Of a DNA stretch of 64,000 nucleotides, positions 24,606 through 33,651 are shown piece by piece (within the stretch, counting starts at the first letter, position 1; every line of letters starts with the position of its first letter). The notes under the pieces are model-generated. The model saw only the letters and a program-made list of their open reading frames with translations. It made no database searches and had not been told where the DNA came from. The stretch lies in the NCBI GenBank assembly GCA_027886865.1, contig JAPCJR010000001.1, forward strand, positions 101,369-165,368. Reading direction: 5' to 3'. This stretch comes from Nitrososphaerota archaeon. Lineage in GTDB: Archaea > Thermoproteota > Nitrososphaeria > Nitrososphaerales > UBA183. The position numbers were made by a program, and so were the translations under genes.

Positions 24606-26369
24606 CTATGCCGCGTTCGGCATTTGCAGGGCATCTAGGAAGTATTTCGGGAAGAGATCCCTGTTCTTGGTCACGAACCTCGTGAAGTTGGAATCCAGGA
24701 CGTACGTCGTCGCATGGTCTGTCTCGCTCCTCACGCTCCTCCCGTAGGTCTGAACGAGCCTGAGGGCGGTCTGCCAGTCATACCATGCCGCGTCCTTGTC
24801 CAGCTTGACCCTCGTCCGCCTCTCAGAGAGGTCAGGGTAGGGCACCTTCACGACCACCTGGAACCTCGACATGTCGTCCTTGAGGTCCACGCCCTGATAG
24901 AGGCTGGGTGATATGAGGACGGACGCGCCTGTGTTGCCGTGGGTCTTGAGGAGGGCCGACCTGCTCGAACTGCCCTCGGTGCTCACCAGTCTTGTCCTGT
25001 TGAACGCGGAGATGTGCTCGATGATGTAGTTTGCCTGCTGGTAGGACGTGGTATGGACGACGCCCCTCTCGCCAGAGTGGCGGTCCATTATGCCGTCGAT
25101 GGCCTTGGTAATGCTCTCGAGGGACGAGTCCATGCTGGCCCTGTTGAGGTACGCGATGTCCATCGCGTGGATCCGTCTGTTCTCGACCGGGAAAGTGGAG
25201 TCGGGTATCCTGATGAAGCACGATTCGTCTCGGGTAATGCCGAAGGTCCGGCAGAGGAGCTCGTCGGAAGAGAGCGTGGCGGACATGAGCATGACGGTGT
25301 CCGCCGAGCCGAAGAGTTCCTTCGTGTAGCCGCCCACCTCCAGGGGCTGGAAGACGACCTCCTCGACCGAGTCAGTCCCGTCCGCGCTCACGACCCTCCT
25401 GACCTTGTTCACGACCCAGTTGGTCGGGCTCCCCTTGAGCTCCTCGATGAATCCTTCTAGGGAGCGCTGCGCGCCCTTCGCGGTGGCCACCTTGTCCTGC
25501 ATCTCCGGGTCGTCGAGGCGCATCTCGATGAAGCTGTCGAGCACCTCGTTCGAGTTTCGCAGCACGTCCAGCCACGCCGCTGCGTCCTCCTCTCCCCTCA
25601 GCGGGATCACGGGGTTCTTGTCCCCCATCCCCGCGCGGTAGGATTCCAGCATCGACCTCTTCAGAGAGTACGATGCGAAGCCGACCAGGTGCTTCTCGAG
25701 GTCGTGCGCCTCGTCGCATACCAGCAGCTTCCTCTTGGTGACGTCGTCCGTGTACTGGAGCTCGCTCAGGAAGAAGGAGTAGTTGGCCACCACAATCTTG
25801 GCCCGGAAGGCGTCCCACTTCTGCTCGTAGTACGGGCAGAGCTTGCGGTCCTTCAGATGCTCGCACTTGGAGTTCTTCGTGTGGTGACCGCGCTTGTGCT
25901 CGTCGTATTCTTCGAAGCTGAGGTAGTGCGGGCACTCGTCGAGCGTCCAGTCCACCTCGCACCTTCCCTTGTTGCAGGCGACGTGATGCCCGGTCGACGT
26001 GGGGACGCAGCAAGTGAAGTTGGACTTGCCGATGACGGGCGGGAACGAAAAATCGCTGGAGTACTGGTCCTGGAGCTGCTTCGTCGAGGTCAGGAGGTAG
26101 GCGGTCCCGAGATGCCTGCACAGGGCAGCAGCCACCGCTGACTTCCCGAAGCCCACCGGGGCTTCGAGGAGGATGAACTTTTTCTTCGCCGCCAGCGCAG
26201 CCTCAATCTGCTCCATCACCTCCTTCTGGAATGGCCTGGTGGAACTGAATGGGAAGCTCTCGCTGAGGACGGCCTTCCTCACCTGCTCGGTCGAGCCGCA
26301 CTTCGGGCACTTTGCGAAGCCGCGGATGCCCGTCTTCATGCGGGTGCCGCACTTGGCGCAGAAAATCAT
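24606..26369 (-). CDS. XPD/DinG-type superfamily 2 helicase with N-terminal zinc ribbon
   Basis: 587 residues. An N-terminal zinc ribbon (Cys4, Cys7, Cys21, Cys24) precedes the helicase: Walker A EAPVGFGKSAVA, a cysteine-rich insert (TCCVP ... ACNKGRC ... ECPHY ... KLCPYY) at the iron-sulfur-cluster position of XPD, DEAH box CDEAHDLEK, and motif VI QTYGRSVRSE. XPD and DinG unwind DNA 5' to 3' in repair. ATG 26369 is preferred over GTG 26381 because the TATA-like ACCTAAATCC implies transcription from about 26376. The zinc ribbon is not part of standard XPD. Confidence 0.87.
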   Translation of the reverse strand: MIFCAKCGTRMKTGIRGFAKCPKCGSTEQVRKAVLSESFPFSSTRPFQKEVMEQIEAALAAKKKFILLEAPVGFGKSAVAAALCRHLGTAYLLTSTKQLQDQYSSDFSFPPVIGKSNFTCCVPTSTGHHVACNKGRCEVDWTLDECPHYLSFEEYDEHKRGHHTKNSKCEHLKDRKLCPYYEQKWDAFRAKIVVANYSFFLSELQYTDDVTKRKLLVCDEAHDLEKHLVGFASYSLKRSMLESYRAGMGDKNPVIPLRGEEDAAAWLDVLRNSNEVLDSFIEMRLDDPEMQDKVATAKGAQRSLEGFIEELKGSPTNWVVNKVRRVVSADGTDSVEEVVFQPLEVGGYTKELFGSADTVMLMSATLSSDELLCRTFGITRDESCFIRIPDSTFPVENRRIHAMDIAYLNRASMDSSLESITKAIDGIMDRHSGERGVVHTTSYQQANYIIEHISAFNRTRLVSTEGSSSRSALLKTHGNTGASVLISPSLYQGVDLKDDMSRFQVVVKVPYPDLSERRTRVKLDKDAAWYDWQTALRLVQTYGRSVRSETDHATTYVLDSNFTRFVTKNRDLFPKYFLDALQMPNAA

Positions 26370-26401
26370 CCTCGTTCGCACGACGTCAAGGCATCACGGA
26401 T

Positions 26402-27598
26402 TTAGGTTTGCGCGACCAGAGAGCCGTCTACTTCCTTCCTACCTTTCAGAAAGACAAGGGGCGCCGCCAGCAAGATGGCGACGATGCTTCCTGCCAGCCA
26501 GGCTGAGGGGTAGCCATAGTCGAGGACTATGACCGAGAAATATAGAGGGGACAGGAAAAACCCCACAAACGAGAAGGAATCGACGAACCCGACCGTGAAG
26601 CTCTCGATCTCGCGGGTGGGCGCCCTGTCACGAGCCGCTGAGAACCCGACCGTGAAGAAGATCCCCGTCGCGAGGCCTACCACAAGCACCGAAACGATGG
26701 CCGCGAGAACTGAGTCCAGGGCAGTGATCCCCATTCCGACGGCGAGAAGGGTGACACCGGAGAGGAGGATGCGCTTCTCACTTCGCCCCCGGTCGTAGAG
26801 CCTTCCGAAGAAGGGGCTCGACAACAGCGGGAGCACGTAGGTAAGCCCGCCTATGAGCCCGGCGCTCTCTTCGCCGAGTCCCAGGTGCTGCTCGAGGTAG
26901 TACACCATGAAGTTACCTACGAGAGCCGTCGCGCTCCCTGCTCCCACGAAGGCGAGGCAGATGATGAGGAGCTGCCGGTTGAAGACCACCCTCTTCAGGT
27001 CTGAAATCATGCGAGTCGGCTCTGTCAACTGCGGGTCGGCGGGTAGCAACAGGATCACCACAATCGTGGAAAGCAGGCAGAGCGCCCCGCCGATGAGCAC
27101 GCTGTCCCTCCACCCCAAGGCCACGCTCAGGACCGCCCACCCGAAGACCCCTACTCCTCCCGATATGGAGAACGACGTCGAGACGAGCGCGGCGCCCAGT
27201 CCCGTCGACCCTGCTCTAAGGTTCCTGATCACGAGCACCACTATCGGCGGGAAGGAGAACCCCAGACCCATCCCGGCGAGGAACCGCAGAGCGATCAGGA
27301 CGGCGAAGCTGGGAGACGCCGCGCTGGCTATGACGGCCGCTGAAGTGACTAGACCTCCGACGACAAGCAATTTCTTCGCGCCGATGCGGAAGGCGAGAAT
27401 CCCGCCGGGGAGCTCGAAGAGTCCGTACGCGACGAAGAAGCCGGCCGAGAGCAGTCCAAGACCAAAGAGGGTCTGATGGAACTCAAGCGATATCGGTAGG
27501 TTGAGCGAGGCTATGTTGGTCTGGTTGATGGACATGAGGATGTTCATCAACAGCAGCGCCCCGACTGCCGTTACGTTCGTTCGGCTGCCCGAAGCCAT
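26402..27598 (-). CDS. Major facilitator superfamily transporter
   Basis: 398 residues with 12 predicted membrane helices. Loop motifs fit the MFS: GxLAFRIGAKKLLVVGG in the 2-3 loop and GRLYDRGRSEKR in the 8-9 loop. Probably a proton-coupled importer or exporter of a small solute; no substrate signature. ATG 27598 is chosen because GCTCTTTTAGCGG (centre about 27627) predicts transcription from about 27601. Confidence 0.8.
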   Translation of the reverse strand: MASGSRTNVTAVGALLLMNILMSINQTNIASLNLPISLEFHQTLFGLGLLSAGFFVAYGLFELPGGILAFRIGAKKLLVVGGLVTSAAVIASAASPSFAVLIALRFLAGMGLGFSFPPIVVLVIRNLRAGSTGLGAALVSTSFSISGGVGVFGWAVLSVALGWRDSVLIGGALCLLSTIVVILLLPADPQLTEPTRMISDLKRVVFNRQLLIICLAFVGAGSATALVGNFMVYYLEQHLGLGEESAGLIGGLTYVLPLLSSPFFGRLYDRGRSEKRILLSGVTLLAVGMGITALDSVLAAIVSVLVVGLATGIFFTVGFSAARDRAPTREIESFTVGFVDSFSFVGFFLSPLYFSVIVLDYGYPSAWLAGSIVAILLAAPLVFLKGRKEVDGSLVAQT

Positions 27599-27699
27599 CC
27601 GCCCCCCTCCCATGCTGCTCCGCTAAAAGAGCAAAGGGGTGGTCGGCTCCGGTCCGTCATTCGTGAACGATGCCGTTGATAAGGCGCGCTAGCGCTTAC

Positions 27700-28086
27700 T
27701 CACTTCCAGACTGTCTTGGTCCTGCTCTTTGACAAGCCCCAGCTCCAGGAGAGCTTTGGCTTGATCCTGATGTACTCGCCGTTTCCGAACTCTCCCTTGT
27801 GCTCGACTATGTCTGCCAAGCCGTTTACCCTCACCCCGCGAGGTGTCCAGGGGTCCACGGAGACCAAGTCGTCTATTACCAACGCTACCCGCTTGTTCCC
27901 GTTCTTGATGTTGAGGTAGCGTGGGGTTGAGCGGAGTATCTCCTGTTTGACGCTGCCTATGTAAAAGTACTTGCCATCGAACTCATACCCGACCGGCGCG
28001 ACGTTCGGCTTGCCCTTCGGCGTCGCCGTCGCTACTCTTGCGAGGAACTGTGACTTGAGGTACTTGACCTCGTCCTTGTTGAACAT
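27700..28086 (-). CDS. PPOX-class F420-dependent enzyme (split barrel)
   Basis: 128 residues from MFNKDEVKYL. The core ARVATATPKGKPNVAPVGYEFDGKYFYIG, NKRVALVIDDL and VRVNGLADIVE is typical of FMN/F420-binding pyridoxamine-oxidase-like proteins. Many archaeal members use F420 to reduce small molecules. ATG 28086 is chosen because a TATA-like GCTTTTAGAT lies at about 28109-28118; the longer frame (to 28119) would start inside that promoter. Confidence 0.75.
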   Translation of the reverse strand: MFNKDEVKYLKSQFLARVATATPKGKPNVAPVGYEFDGKYFYIGSVKQEILRSTPRYLNIKNGNKRVALVIDDLVSVDPWTPRGVRVNGLADIVEHKGEFGNGEYIRIKPKLSWSWGLSKSRTKTVWK

Positions 28087-28215
28087 AAGATTTTGTCGTG
28101 CGGGGTCATCTAAAAGCATGCGCCTGCTCGGCCGCGCCGCGTTTGCGACCAGATGCCTTTACTCGAGCTACACGAAGCACGAGATAAATAACCCGGCGGG
28201 GCGTCGTGTCCTGAG

Positions 28216-28716
28216 TTGTACGAGACCGAATCCGAACTGTCGGAACTTGAGACGCTAGTCGAGAAGAGCAAATCCAAGTCCGGCGACCACCTCGACTCGC
28301 TCTTCGGGCAGGGAGAGTGGCTCTCGGGCAGGCAGGTCGCGCACCGCCTTCAGGGGATCGGGAATGTGGCACTGGCCACGGTTAACTCTAAGATGGAGCC
28401 AAGGGTCGCGCCCATGGAGGCCGCCCTCTTCCATGGGAAATTCTACATCGCCGTTCAGAGCGGCTCGACCCGAGTGAGGCAGCTCACCAAGACACCGTCT
28501 GCAAGCCTCGCCTACACCAGGGACGACGACGTGCTGATTACGGTGAACGGGAACGCGACCTTTGTGCAGAGGGGAGAACCGGATTTCGCCGGCCTCGACG
28601 CCGAATGGAGCAAGAAGTACGGAAGAAGCGTCTGGGATACGGTCGTATTCATAAAGATAGAGCCGACCCACATAGTAGCCTTCGCCCTCAATCCGGAACT
28701 CTTCCCCACGGCGTGA
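28216..28716 (+). CDS. Pyridoxamine 5'-phosphate oxidase-like split-barrel protein
   Basis: 166 residues: helical N-terminus, then VALATVNSKMEPRVAPMEAALFHGKFYIAVQ, PSASLAYTRDDDVLITVNGNATFVQ, a flavin/F420-barrel core. A different subfamily from the 27700-28086 neighbour, divergent from it. GAGATAAATAACC (about 28181-28193) is a strong TATA box 25-30 bases before TTG 28216, supporting a leaderless TTG start. The next gene begins four bases after its stop, suggesting an operon with the methyltransferase. Confidence 0.75.
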   Translation: MYETESELSELETLVEKSKSKSGDHLDSLFGQGEWLSGRQVAHRLQGIGNVALATVNSKMEPRVAPMEAALFHGKFYIAVQSGSTRVRQLTKTPSASLAYTRDDDVLITVNGNATFVQRGEPDFAGLDAEWSKKYGRSVWDTVVFIKIEPTHIVAFALNPELFPTA

Positions 28717-28720
28717 AATC

Positions 28721-29314
28721 ATGGAGCGTCTAGGACCCGAAGACTACCTCAGCAACAGGTACATCCGGAAGCTGCTCACGCTGGCGAAGGCCTCAAGGAG
28801 GGACGTCTTTTACGACCTCGGGTGCGGCATGGGCCAGCTCTGCGTGGTCGCCGTCAAGGAGTTCAGCGTGAAAAAATCAGTGGGGATAGAATTGCACAGA
28901 GGACGGGCTTCGAAGGCCGCCGAGCGCGTCCGGAAGCTAGGGCTCGCTGACAGGATCGAGATATGGAACGAGGACTACATGGAGTCAGACCTCCGGGAGG
29001 CGACCGTGGCGTACTGCGGGCACAGCGAACTGGAGGAGGACCTGCCTTATCTCGAGGAGCAGCTGAGGAAGGGGTCCAGGTTCGTCTCCCTCTTCCTGCC
29101 CTTGGTCGGCGTGGTACCTTCCGCAGTGGACTACCCTTTCTACGCGATGGACCTGCCCTTCCGAAAGACCGATGACGTCTCTCTGTGGGTCTCAAAAGTG
29201 CTCTCGAGGAGAGCGACCGTCGAGGAGCTCTACGAGGAACTTGATACAGACAGGGAATACCGTTACGACAAGCGCGCCTTCAAGCGGCTCATGAAGCTCA
29301 GGTTCGAGACGTAG
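28721..29314 (+). CDS. SAM-dependent methyltransferase
   Basis: 197 residues. The SAM motif I is VFYDLGCGMGQLC, followed by KSVGIELHRGRASKA (acidic ribose contact Glu) and ADRIEIWNEDYM. The sequence resembles DOT1-like/protein lysine methyltransferase folds and other small class I enzymes in layout; substrate unknown. Operon with the split-barrel gene immediately upstream. Confidence 0.75.
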   Translation: MERLGPEDYLSNRYIRKLLTLAKASRRDVFYDLGCGMGQLCVVAVKEFSVKKSVGIELHRGRASKAAERVRKLGLADRIEIWNEDYMESDLREATVAYCGHSELEEDLPYLEEQLRKGSRFVSLFLPLVGVVPSAVDYPFYAMDLPFRKTDDVSLWVSKVLSRRATVEELYEELDTDREYRYDKRAFKRLMKLRFET

Positions 29315-29369
29315 CCGTATACTTTCCATCCCTGCCCATCCTAAATAGGTCAGGTGGGCGCTGCAATCC

Positions 29370-29786
29370 ATGGTATTCTTTAAGGATGAAGGAAGCGAAT
29401 TCGACGCGCCGCTTGACAAAGTGTGGAAGCTGAACCAGTCTGAAGGTAGTCATAGCCATCCCAGCCTGAAGAACTCGAACTCCTCGATGGACGGCGAGCA
29501 CACAATTCTGAGCTATGAGACGCAGATGCCCGACGGCAGCTGGGTGAAGAACAAGGTAAGGATGAGCGTTTTCCCACCGATTGGGATCATCTTCGAGACC
29601 CTCGAGGGACCCCTGAAGGGCTCCGTCTCGTTCCAGTACTATACGCCCAAAGGCGCCAAGACCGGCATAACGGTAGTCGGCGAATGGAAGGCATCCGGGA
29701 TTCCTGACGCCCAGCTTCACGCCGTGGGAATGAAGTTCCTGGAGGCAGTCTACAACGAAGACAAGGCGAACCTGGCAAAGATGTAA
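29370..29786 (+). CDS. SRPBCC-like ligand-binding protein
   Basis: 138 residues: starts with a strand and DAPLDKVWKLNQSEGSHSHPS, continues through TILSYETQMPDGSWVKNKVRMSVFPPIGIIFE, and ends in a long helix (AVGMKFLEAVYNEDKANLAKM), the START-like layout. Ligand unknown. CTAAATAGG (about 29340-29349) is at leaderless distance from ATG 29370. Confidence 0.6.
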   Translation: MVFFKDEGSEFDAPLDKVWKLNQSEGSHSHPSLKNSNSSMDGEHTILSYETQMPDGSWVKNKVRMSVFPPIGIIFETLEGPLKGSVSFQYYTPKGAKTGITVVGEWKASGIPDAQLHAVGMKFLEAVYNEDKANLAKM

Positions 29787-29906
29787 AGGAATAACTTCCT
29801 CTCTCCCTCCGGGGACAGGTGCACGCCCCACTCCAGCGGCTCAAGTCGAGGTGAGCGGAATAGCTCCGCGCCATGTTGTTATATACGAAACGGCCAACTC
29901 AGGGCT

Positions 29907-30866
29907 ATGGGAAACTCGCTCAAGCTTGAGGGCATAATCCCTCCCATCGCCACCCCCTTCACAAAATCAGGGGAGATAGACTTCGAGGCTCTGAAGGAAG
30001 AGGCGAGGTATCTTGCGAACACGGGTGTCAACGGGCTGGTCGTAGGAGGCAGCGGAGGGGAAGGCTACGCCATGTCGGCGCACGAGCTCAAGGAAGCCAC
30101 GAACGCGGTCAAATCCACCGTACGGAAGATACGGGGAGAGAGTTTCCCTGTCCTGGCAGGCGTGATCAGGAATTCCACGAGGGAAGCGATAGAGTTCGCC
30201 TCTGCGGCGAAGGAGGGCGGAGCCGACGGACTTCAGATGACCCCTTTCCCGGTATACCTCTACAGGCCGTACATCGAGGAACTCGTCGAGGGGTTCAGAG
30301 AAGTGGGGGCGACGGTGGGCCTGCCAATCGTCATCTACAACGTGGTGCCGACCAACAAGATTTCTGCCCGCGACTTCAGGAAGATGTCTTCCGTGGAACA
30401 GGTTGTCGCCATCAAGCACAGCGGGATAGACATCCACGCCCTCGGAGATGTGATCTTCGAGGTCGGCGACAGGTTCACGATACTCAGCGCGCTGGACGAT
30501 ATGCTCCTCCCTTCGTTCGTCCTCGGCGTCAAGGGTTCGATATGTGGGGCTAGCATGATGCTCCCAGACCTGTGCCTGGAGATGTTCAAACTCTACAAGC
30601 AGGGCAGGGTCGATGAGTGCGTGCCGATTCACTGGAAGATCTTCCGCGTGGTCAGGGCAACCATGCACCGCGGCCCCAACGACATCTTCCCGGACATGAT
30701 AGGGAGGATAAAATTCGCAATCACAGCTCAAGGTCGAAACGTCGGATACATGCGGGCCCCCATGTCGCTGCCCGGCAAGGAGGCCAGGAGCGAGATTCTT
30801 GCTGCGTTGAAGGCTTCCGGGCGCCCTACCAGTCCAGCGGTCGCGCTCGAGATGGCCGCAAAGTAG
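29907..30866 (+). CDS. Dihydrodipicolinate synthase / N-acetylneuraminate lyase family protein
   Basis: 319 residues. GGSGGEGYAMSAHE resembles the family's GTTGE motif, Tyr144 lies in IVIYNVVP, and the Schiff-base lysine is Lys170 in VAIKHSG. Family members join or split pyruvate with an aldehyde: DHDPS, NAL, KDG aldolase, dehydratases. The Thr-Thr pair of true DHDPS is replaced by Gly-Ser, so a sugar-acid aldolase or dehydratase is more likely than lysine biosynthesis. TTATATAC (29879-29886) is a TATA box for leaderless ATG 29907. Confidence 0.85.
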   Translation: MGNSLKLEGIIPPIATPFTKSGEIDFEALKEEARYLANTGVNGLVVGGSGGEGYAMSAHELKEATNAVKSTVRKIRGESFPVLAGVIRNSTREAIEFASAAKEGGADGLQMTPFPVYLYRPYIEELVEGFREVGATVGLPIVIYNVVPTNKISARDFRKMSSVEQVVAIKHSGIDIHALGDVIFEVGDRFTILSALDDMLLPSFVLGVKGSICGASMMLPDLCLEMFKLYKQGRVDECVPIHWKIFRVVRATMHRGPNDIFPDMIGRIKFAITAQGRNVGYMRAPMSLPGKEARSEILAALKASGRPTSPAVALEMAAK

Positions 30867-30947
30867 GCTCCGGGGAACTTTTCACGGAGCCGCCCGGACC
30901 TCAGAAGCCTTTTATCTCCTGAATCATCCCATCGGTTCTGAAGCTGG

Positions 30948-31382
30948 ATGGCAAGAGCTGTTCAGGTGAAAGGTGAGACCCCCCGGCTAGAAGACTATCT
31001 GGAGGCAATCTATCATCTGGAACACGACAAGGGGTACGCGAGCACTCTCGACATCTCGGATACCCTGAAGGTCAAGCCGCCCACGGTCACGATCACGGTC
31101 CAGAAGCTTGCCAGCAAGGGGTATCTCATCTACGAGCCCTACCGCGGGATGACGCTGACCCCCAAGGGCGAGAAGATAGCCCTCTCCGTGATATCGAGGC
31201 ACAACATCATCTCGGAGTTTCTCTCGCTGATCGGCGTGGAGAAGAAGGCCGCGTATGAGGACACGGAGGGGATAGAGCACCACATCCACCCGATAACGAT
31301 ACACAAGATAGAGAAGCTGAGTGATTTCCTGCGCAAGAATCCGGACTATCTGGGCGCGATCAGGAAGTATCTGGACGACTGA
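30948..31382 (+). CDS. DtxR/MntR-family metal-dependent regulator
   Basis: 144 residues: a winged helix (SDTLKVKPPTVTITVQKLASKGYLIYEPYRGMTLT) and an iron-dependence dimer domain, without the SH3 domain of DtxR. The residues that bind manganese in Bacillus MntR are all conserved: Asp16, Glu19, His85, Glu107, Glu110 and His111 (EGIEHH). It is thus expected to repress metal-import genes when Mn2+ (or Fe2+) is bound. No metal transporter is adjacent; a CorA-type gene lies 20 kb away. Symbol left open. Confidence 0.87.
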   Translation: MARAVQVKGETPRLEDYLEAIYHLEHDKGYASTLDISDTLKVKPPTVTITVQKLASKGYLIYEPYRGMTLTPKGEKIALSVISRHNIISEFLSLIGVEKKAAYEDTEGIEHHIHPITIHKIEKLSDFLRKNPDYLGAIRKYLDD

Positions 31383-31441
31383 TCAGCCCCAGCACAGGTC
31401 CGATCGTGGCCCCGCGAGGCGGCAGACAGCAGTAGAGGAGC

Positions 31442-32194
31442 CTATCTCAACGACGCGCCGTTCGATGCGTTGGAACCCATCGACCAGGAAGACCTCTCCG
31501 AATCCGCCGAATTCCTGATCAGGATTTCGCAGTAGTCGTTCGCCTTGGCGCAGCATTTTGTCTCCTCGACGTAGTGGGGGGAATCGAAGACGGTGTCCGC
31601 TATCCCTTTGCAGACCCCCATCAGGAAGTGGCACGGGTCACTGCGGCCGATGCTGGCGTTCCTGCTCCTGCAGAAGACGCAGTTCCAGACCCTCACGGCG
31701 AGCTTCGACCCTTTGGCGATATCACCGGACATCGCGAACTTCCCCCATCCGGCGGTCAGACCCAGATGCTCGAAGTAAGCCGGAAGATTGTCCGGGTTGG
31801 TCGTCACCGACCTGTAATCCAAGGCGGTCGCCCGACCATAGGCTGCGCCCATCTCCGAGAGCAGAGGTGCCGCTCCCTTGAGCAGCTTGGCGAAGAGGTC
31901 CTGCTCGACCGAGTCCCACGACCGGGCGGTCAGGATGAAGACGCGCTTGTTGGCCGGGGTGAAGTTGATAATGCCCTTCGCTTCGTCCCATCTGTAGAGG
32001 CCCTTTACCCCTGCGATGTCCTGAAGGTCCAGCGTCGTGGTGACCAGGTCGCGGTAGCCTGAGCTTCCGGGGGCAGACTCGAGATAGCCGACGATGATCT
32101 TTTCGACGAGTTCTGGGGCCTGCAGTCGCTCCTTCTTCGCGAGCGCTTCAAGTTTCTCGGAGTTCAGGTCGTTGAGCGTGAGAAGGTAGGACAT
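31442..32194 (-). CDS. V4R-domain protein with N-terminal ribbon-helix-helix-like segment
   Basis: 250 residues. N-terminal SYLLTLNDLNSEKLEALAKKERLQAPELVEKIIVGYLES resembles a ribbon-helix-helix dimer unit. The C-terminal half matches V4R (4-vinyl reductase) domains: LLSEMGAAYGRATALDY ... DPCHFLMGVCKGIADTVF ... VEETKCCAKANDYCEILI, with eight cysteines clustered (including VWNCVFC). V4R domains sense small molecules or metals. Likely a cytoplasmic sensor-regulator. TATA geometry favours ATG 32194 over TTG 32206. Confidence 0.68.
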   Translation of the reverse strand: MSYLLTLNDLNSEKLEALAKKERLQAPELVEKIIVGYLESAPGSSGYRDLVTTTLDLQDIAGVKGLYRWDEAKGIINFTPANKRVFILTARSWDSVEQDLFAKLLKGAAPLLSEMGAAYGRATALDYRSVTTNPDNLPAYFEHLGLTAGWGKFAMSGDIAKGSKLAVRVWNCVFCRSRNASIGRSDPCHFLMGVCKGIADTVFDSPHYVEETKCCAKANDYCEILIRNSADSERSSWSMGSNASNGASLR

Positions 32195-32323
32195 GCGTGT
32201 TTTCAAGGCCTCTTCCCCAGTTCGGCTTAAGGGCGCTACGTTTGCGATTGATTCGTTTAATCACAACCGAACACGTGCGCGAACATTATTAGTGAACTCC
32301 GCCTCCAACGATGCTGGAGTCGA

Positions 32324-32851
32324 GTGAACTTGGGTGTCACGAGAACGATTCGCTTGGACGATGACTTGGACGAACTCCTGCAGAGAATCGCGAAGGATGA
32401 GAAGGTGACGGTCAACTCCATCGTCACGAGGTCGCTCAGGAGGTACACGGACTGGGACAGGCATGCTGAGAGGTTCGGCATGATGGCCGTGAGGCCGGCG
32501 ATGCTGACCGAGCTGATGGAGCGGCGGACGCTGGACGAGGCGAGGCAGTTGGGGAGGCTGTCGGCGAAGGAATCGATGAGGCCAGCCGTCGAGTACATCT
32601 TCGTGGACTTCACGCTCCCAAACGTGGTCGAGTTTCTCCGGAGGTTCTCGAAGTACGGCGGCCGATACGAGTTCGAGGACAGCTCGGAGGGCCGAAAGCA
32701 CGTCATCCTGATGAGGCACGCCCTGGGGATGAAGTGGTCGGCATACTACGAGGGCATACTCAAGTGCATCTTCGAGGACGAACTGGGAATCAAGATCAAG
32801 GTGAGCGCCAGTCCCGAAGTGGTCATAGGGAAGTTCGAGCTCCCGGGGTAA
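32324..32851 (+). CDS. Ribbon-helix-helix regulator with conserved C-terminal sensor-like domain
   Basis: 175 residues: RHH segment TRTIRLDDDLDELLQRIAKDEKVTVNSIVTRSLRRY, a helical connector, then an alpha/beta domain (about 85-175) with RKHVILMRHALGMKWSAYYEGILKCIFEDELGIKIKVSASPEVV. The H-x-LG-x-KWS pattern recurs in archaeal proteins of unknown role and recalls V4R-like sensors. GTG start. Divergent from the V4R gene, so the two potential sensors may be functionally linked (inference). Confidence 0.65.
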   Translation: MNLGVTRTIRLDDDLDELLQRIAKDEKVTVNSIVTRSLRRYTDWDRHAERFGMMAVRPAMLTELMERRTLDEARQLGRLSAKESMRPAVEYIFVDFTLPNVVEFLRRFSKYGGRYEFEDSSEGRKHVILMRHALGMKWSAYYEGILKCIFEDELGIKIKVSASPEVVIGKFELPG

Positions 32852-32860
32852 ACCCTTAAC

Positions 32861-33637
32861 TTGACAAATTCGGTCGTAATCTCCAGCTTGAGATTGAAGG
32901 GAAAGATCGCGCTGGTTACCGGCGCGAGCAAGGGGATAGGAGCTTCGATAGCTACGGCCTTTGCGAGAGAGGGAGCACGGGTTCTGGTAAACTACCTCTC
33001 GTCGGAGGCCGGTGCCAAGGAAGTCGTCGATTCTATCCTGAAATCCGGCGGCAAGGCGTGGCTCATCAAGGCGGATATCTCCGACCCACAGGATGTGGGC
33101 AGGATGTTCGATTTCATATCGAAGAAGTTCGGGAGGCTCGACATTCTAATGAACAACGCTGGTGCTGCCGACGCGAGCATATGGAACGCGAAGCTGAGCG
33201 AGATAACGCCGGCGATGTGGCAGAAGGTCATCGCCGTGGACGTGATAGGCGGCTTCCTGTGCGACCAGCGCGCTGCGCTGTTGATGAAAAAGGGCGGGGT
33301 GATGATCAACATCGCCTCCACGCCGGTCCTCGTGGGAGACACGCAGGGGCTGGTGTATGCTTGTGCCAAGGCGTCGGTCCTGACCAAGACAAAGATGCTG
33401 GCCAGGATGCTCGCGCCGAAGATCAGGGTGAACTGCATGATACTTGGCTCGATCGAGACGGGGTGGGTGGATTGGCTGGACAAGGAAACGCTCAAGTCCT
33501 ATGAGAGTTCGATATCGCTGGGAAGGTTCGGGAAGCCTGACGAAGTGGCGAAGGTAGCCGTATTCCTCGCGAGCGACGATTCGAGTTACATCACCGGCGA
33601 GAGCGTAGTCGTCGACGGTGGCGACGTGCTGGACTGA
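32861..33637 (+). CDS. Short-chain dehydrogenase/reductase (SDR)
   Basis: 258 residues: TGASKGIG, LMNNAG, Ser in NIASTP, and YACAK as the Tyr-x3-Lys pair, ending SSYITGESVVVDGGDVLD. Cofactor selectivity: Asn-Tyr after the second strand (VLVNYLSS) suggests NADP. Substrate not assignable. TTG 32861 begins nine bases after the RHH gene's stop, so they may be co-transcribed. Confidence 0.83.
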   Translation: MTNSVVISSLRLKGKIALVTGASKGIGASIATAFAREGARVLVNYLSSEAGAKEVVDSILKSGGKAWLIKADISDPQDVGRMFDFISKKFGRLDILMNNAGAADASIWNAKLSEITPAMWQKVIAVDVIGGFLCDQRAALLMKKGGVMINIASTPVLVGDTQGLVYACAKASVLTKTKMLARMLAPKIRVNCMILGSIETGWVDWLDKETLKSYESSISLGRFGKPDEVAKVAVFLASDDSSYITGESVVVDGGDVLD

Positions 33638-33651
33638 ACCAGGCTTAGGGC

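Noticed and set aside
25372..26121. Minus-strand open frame of 249 codons inside the helicase
   Set aside because: Alternative frame of the XPD/DinG-like gene; Arg/Gly/Ala-rich, no family sequence.
27674..27695. GCGCTAGCGC palindrome after the split-barrel gene
   Set aside because: Short GC-rich self-complementary word; no T-tract or promoter context, likely chance.
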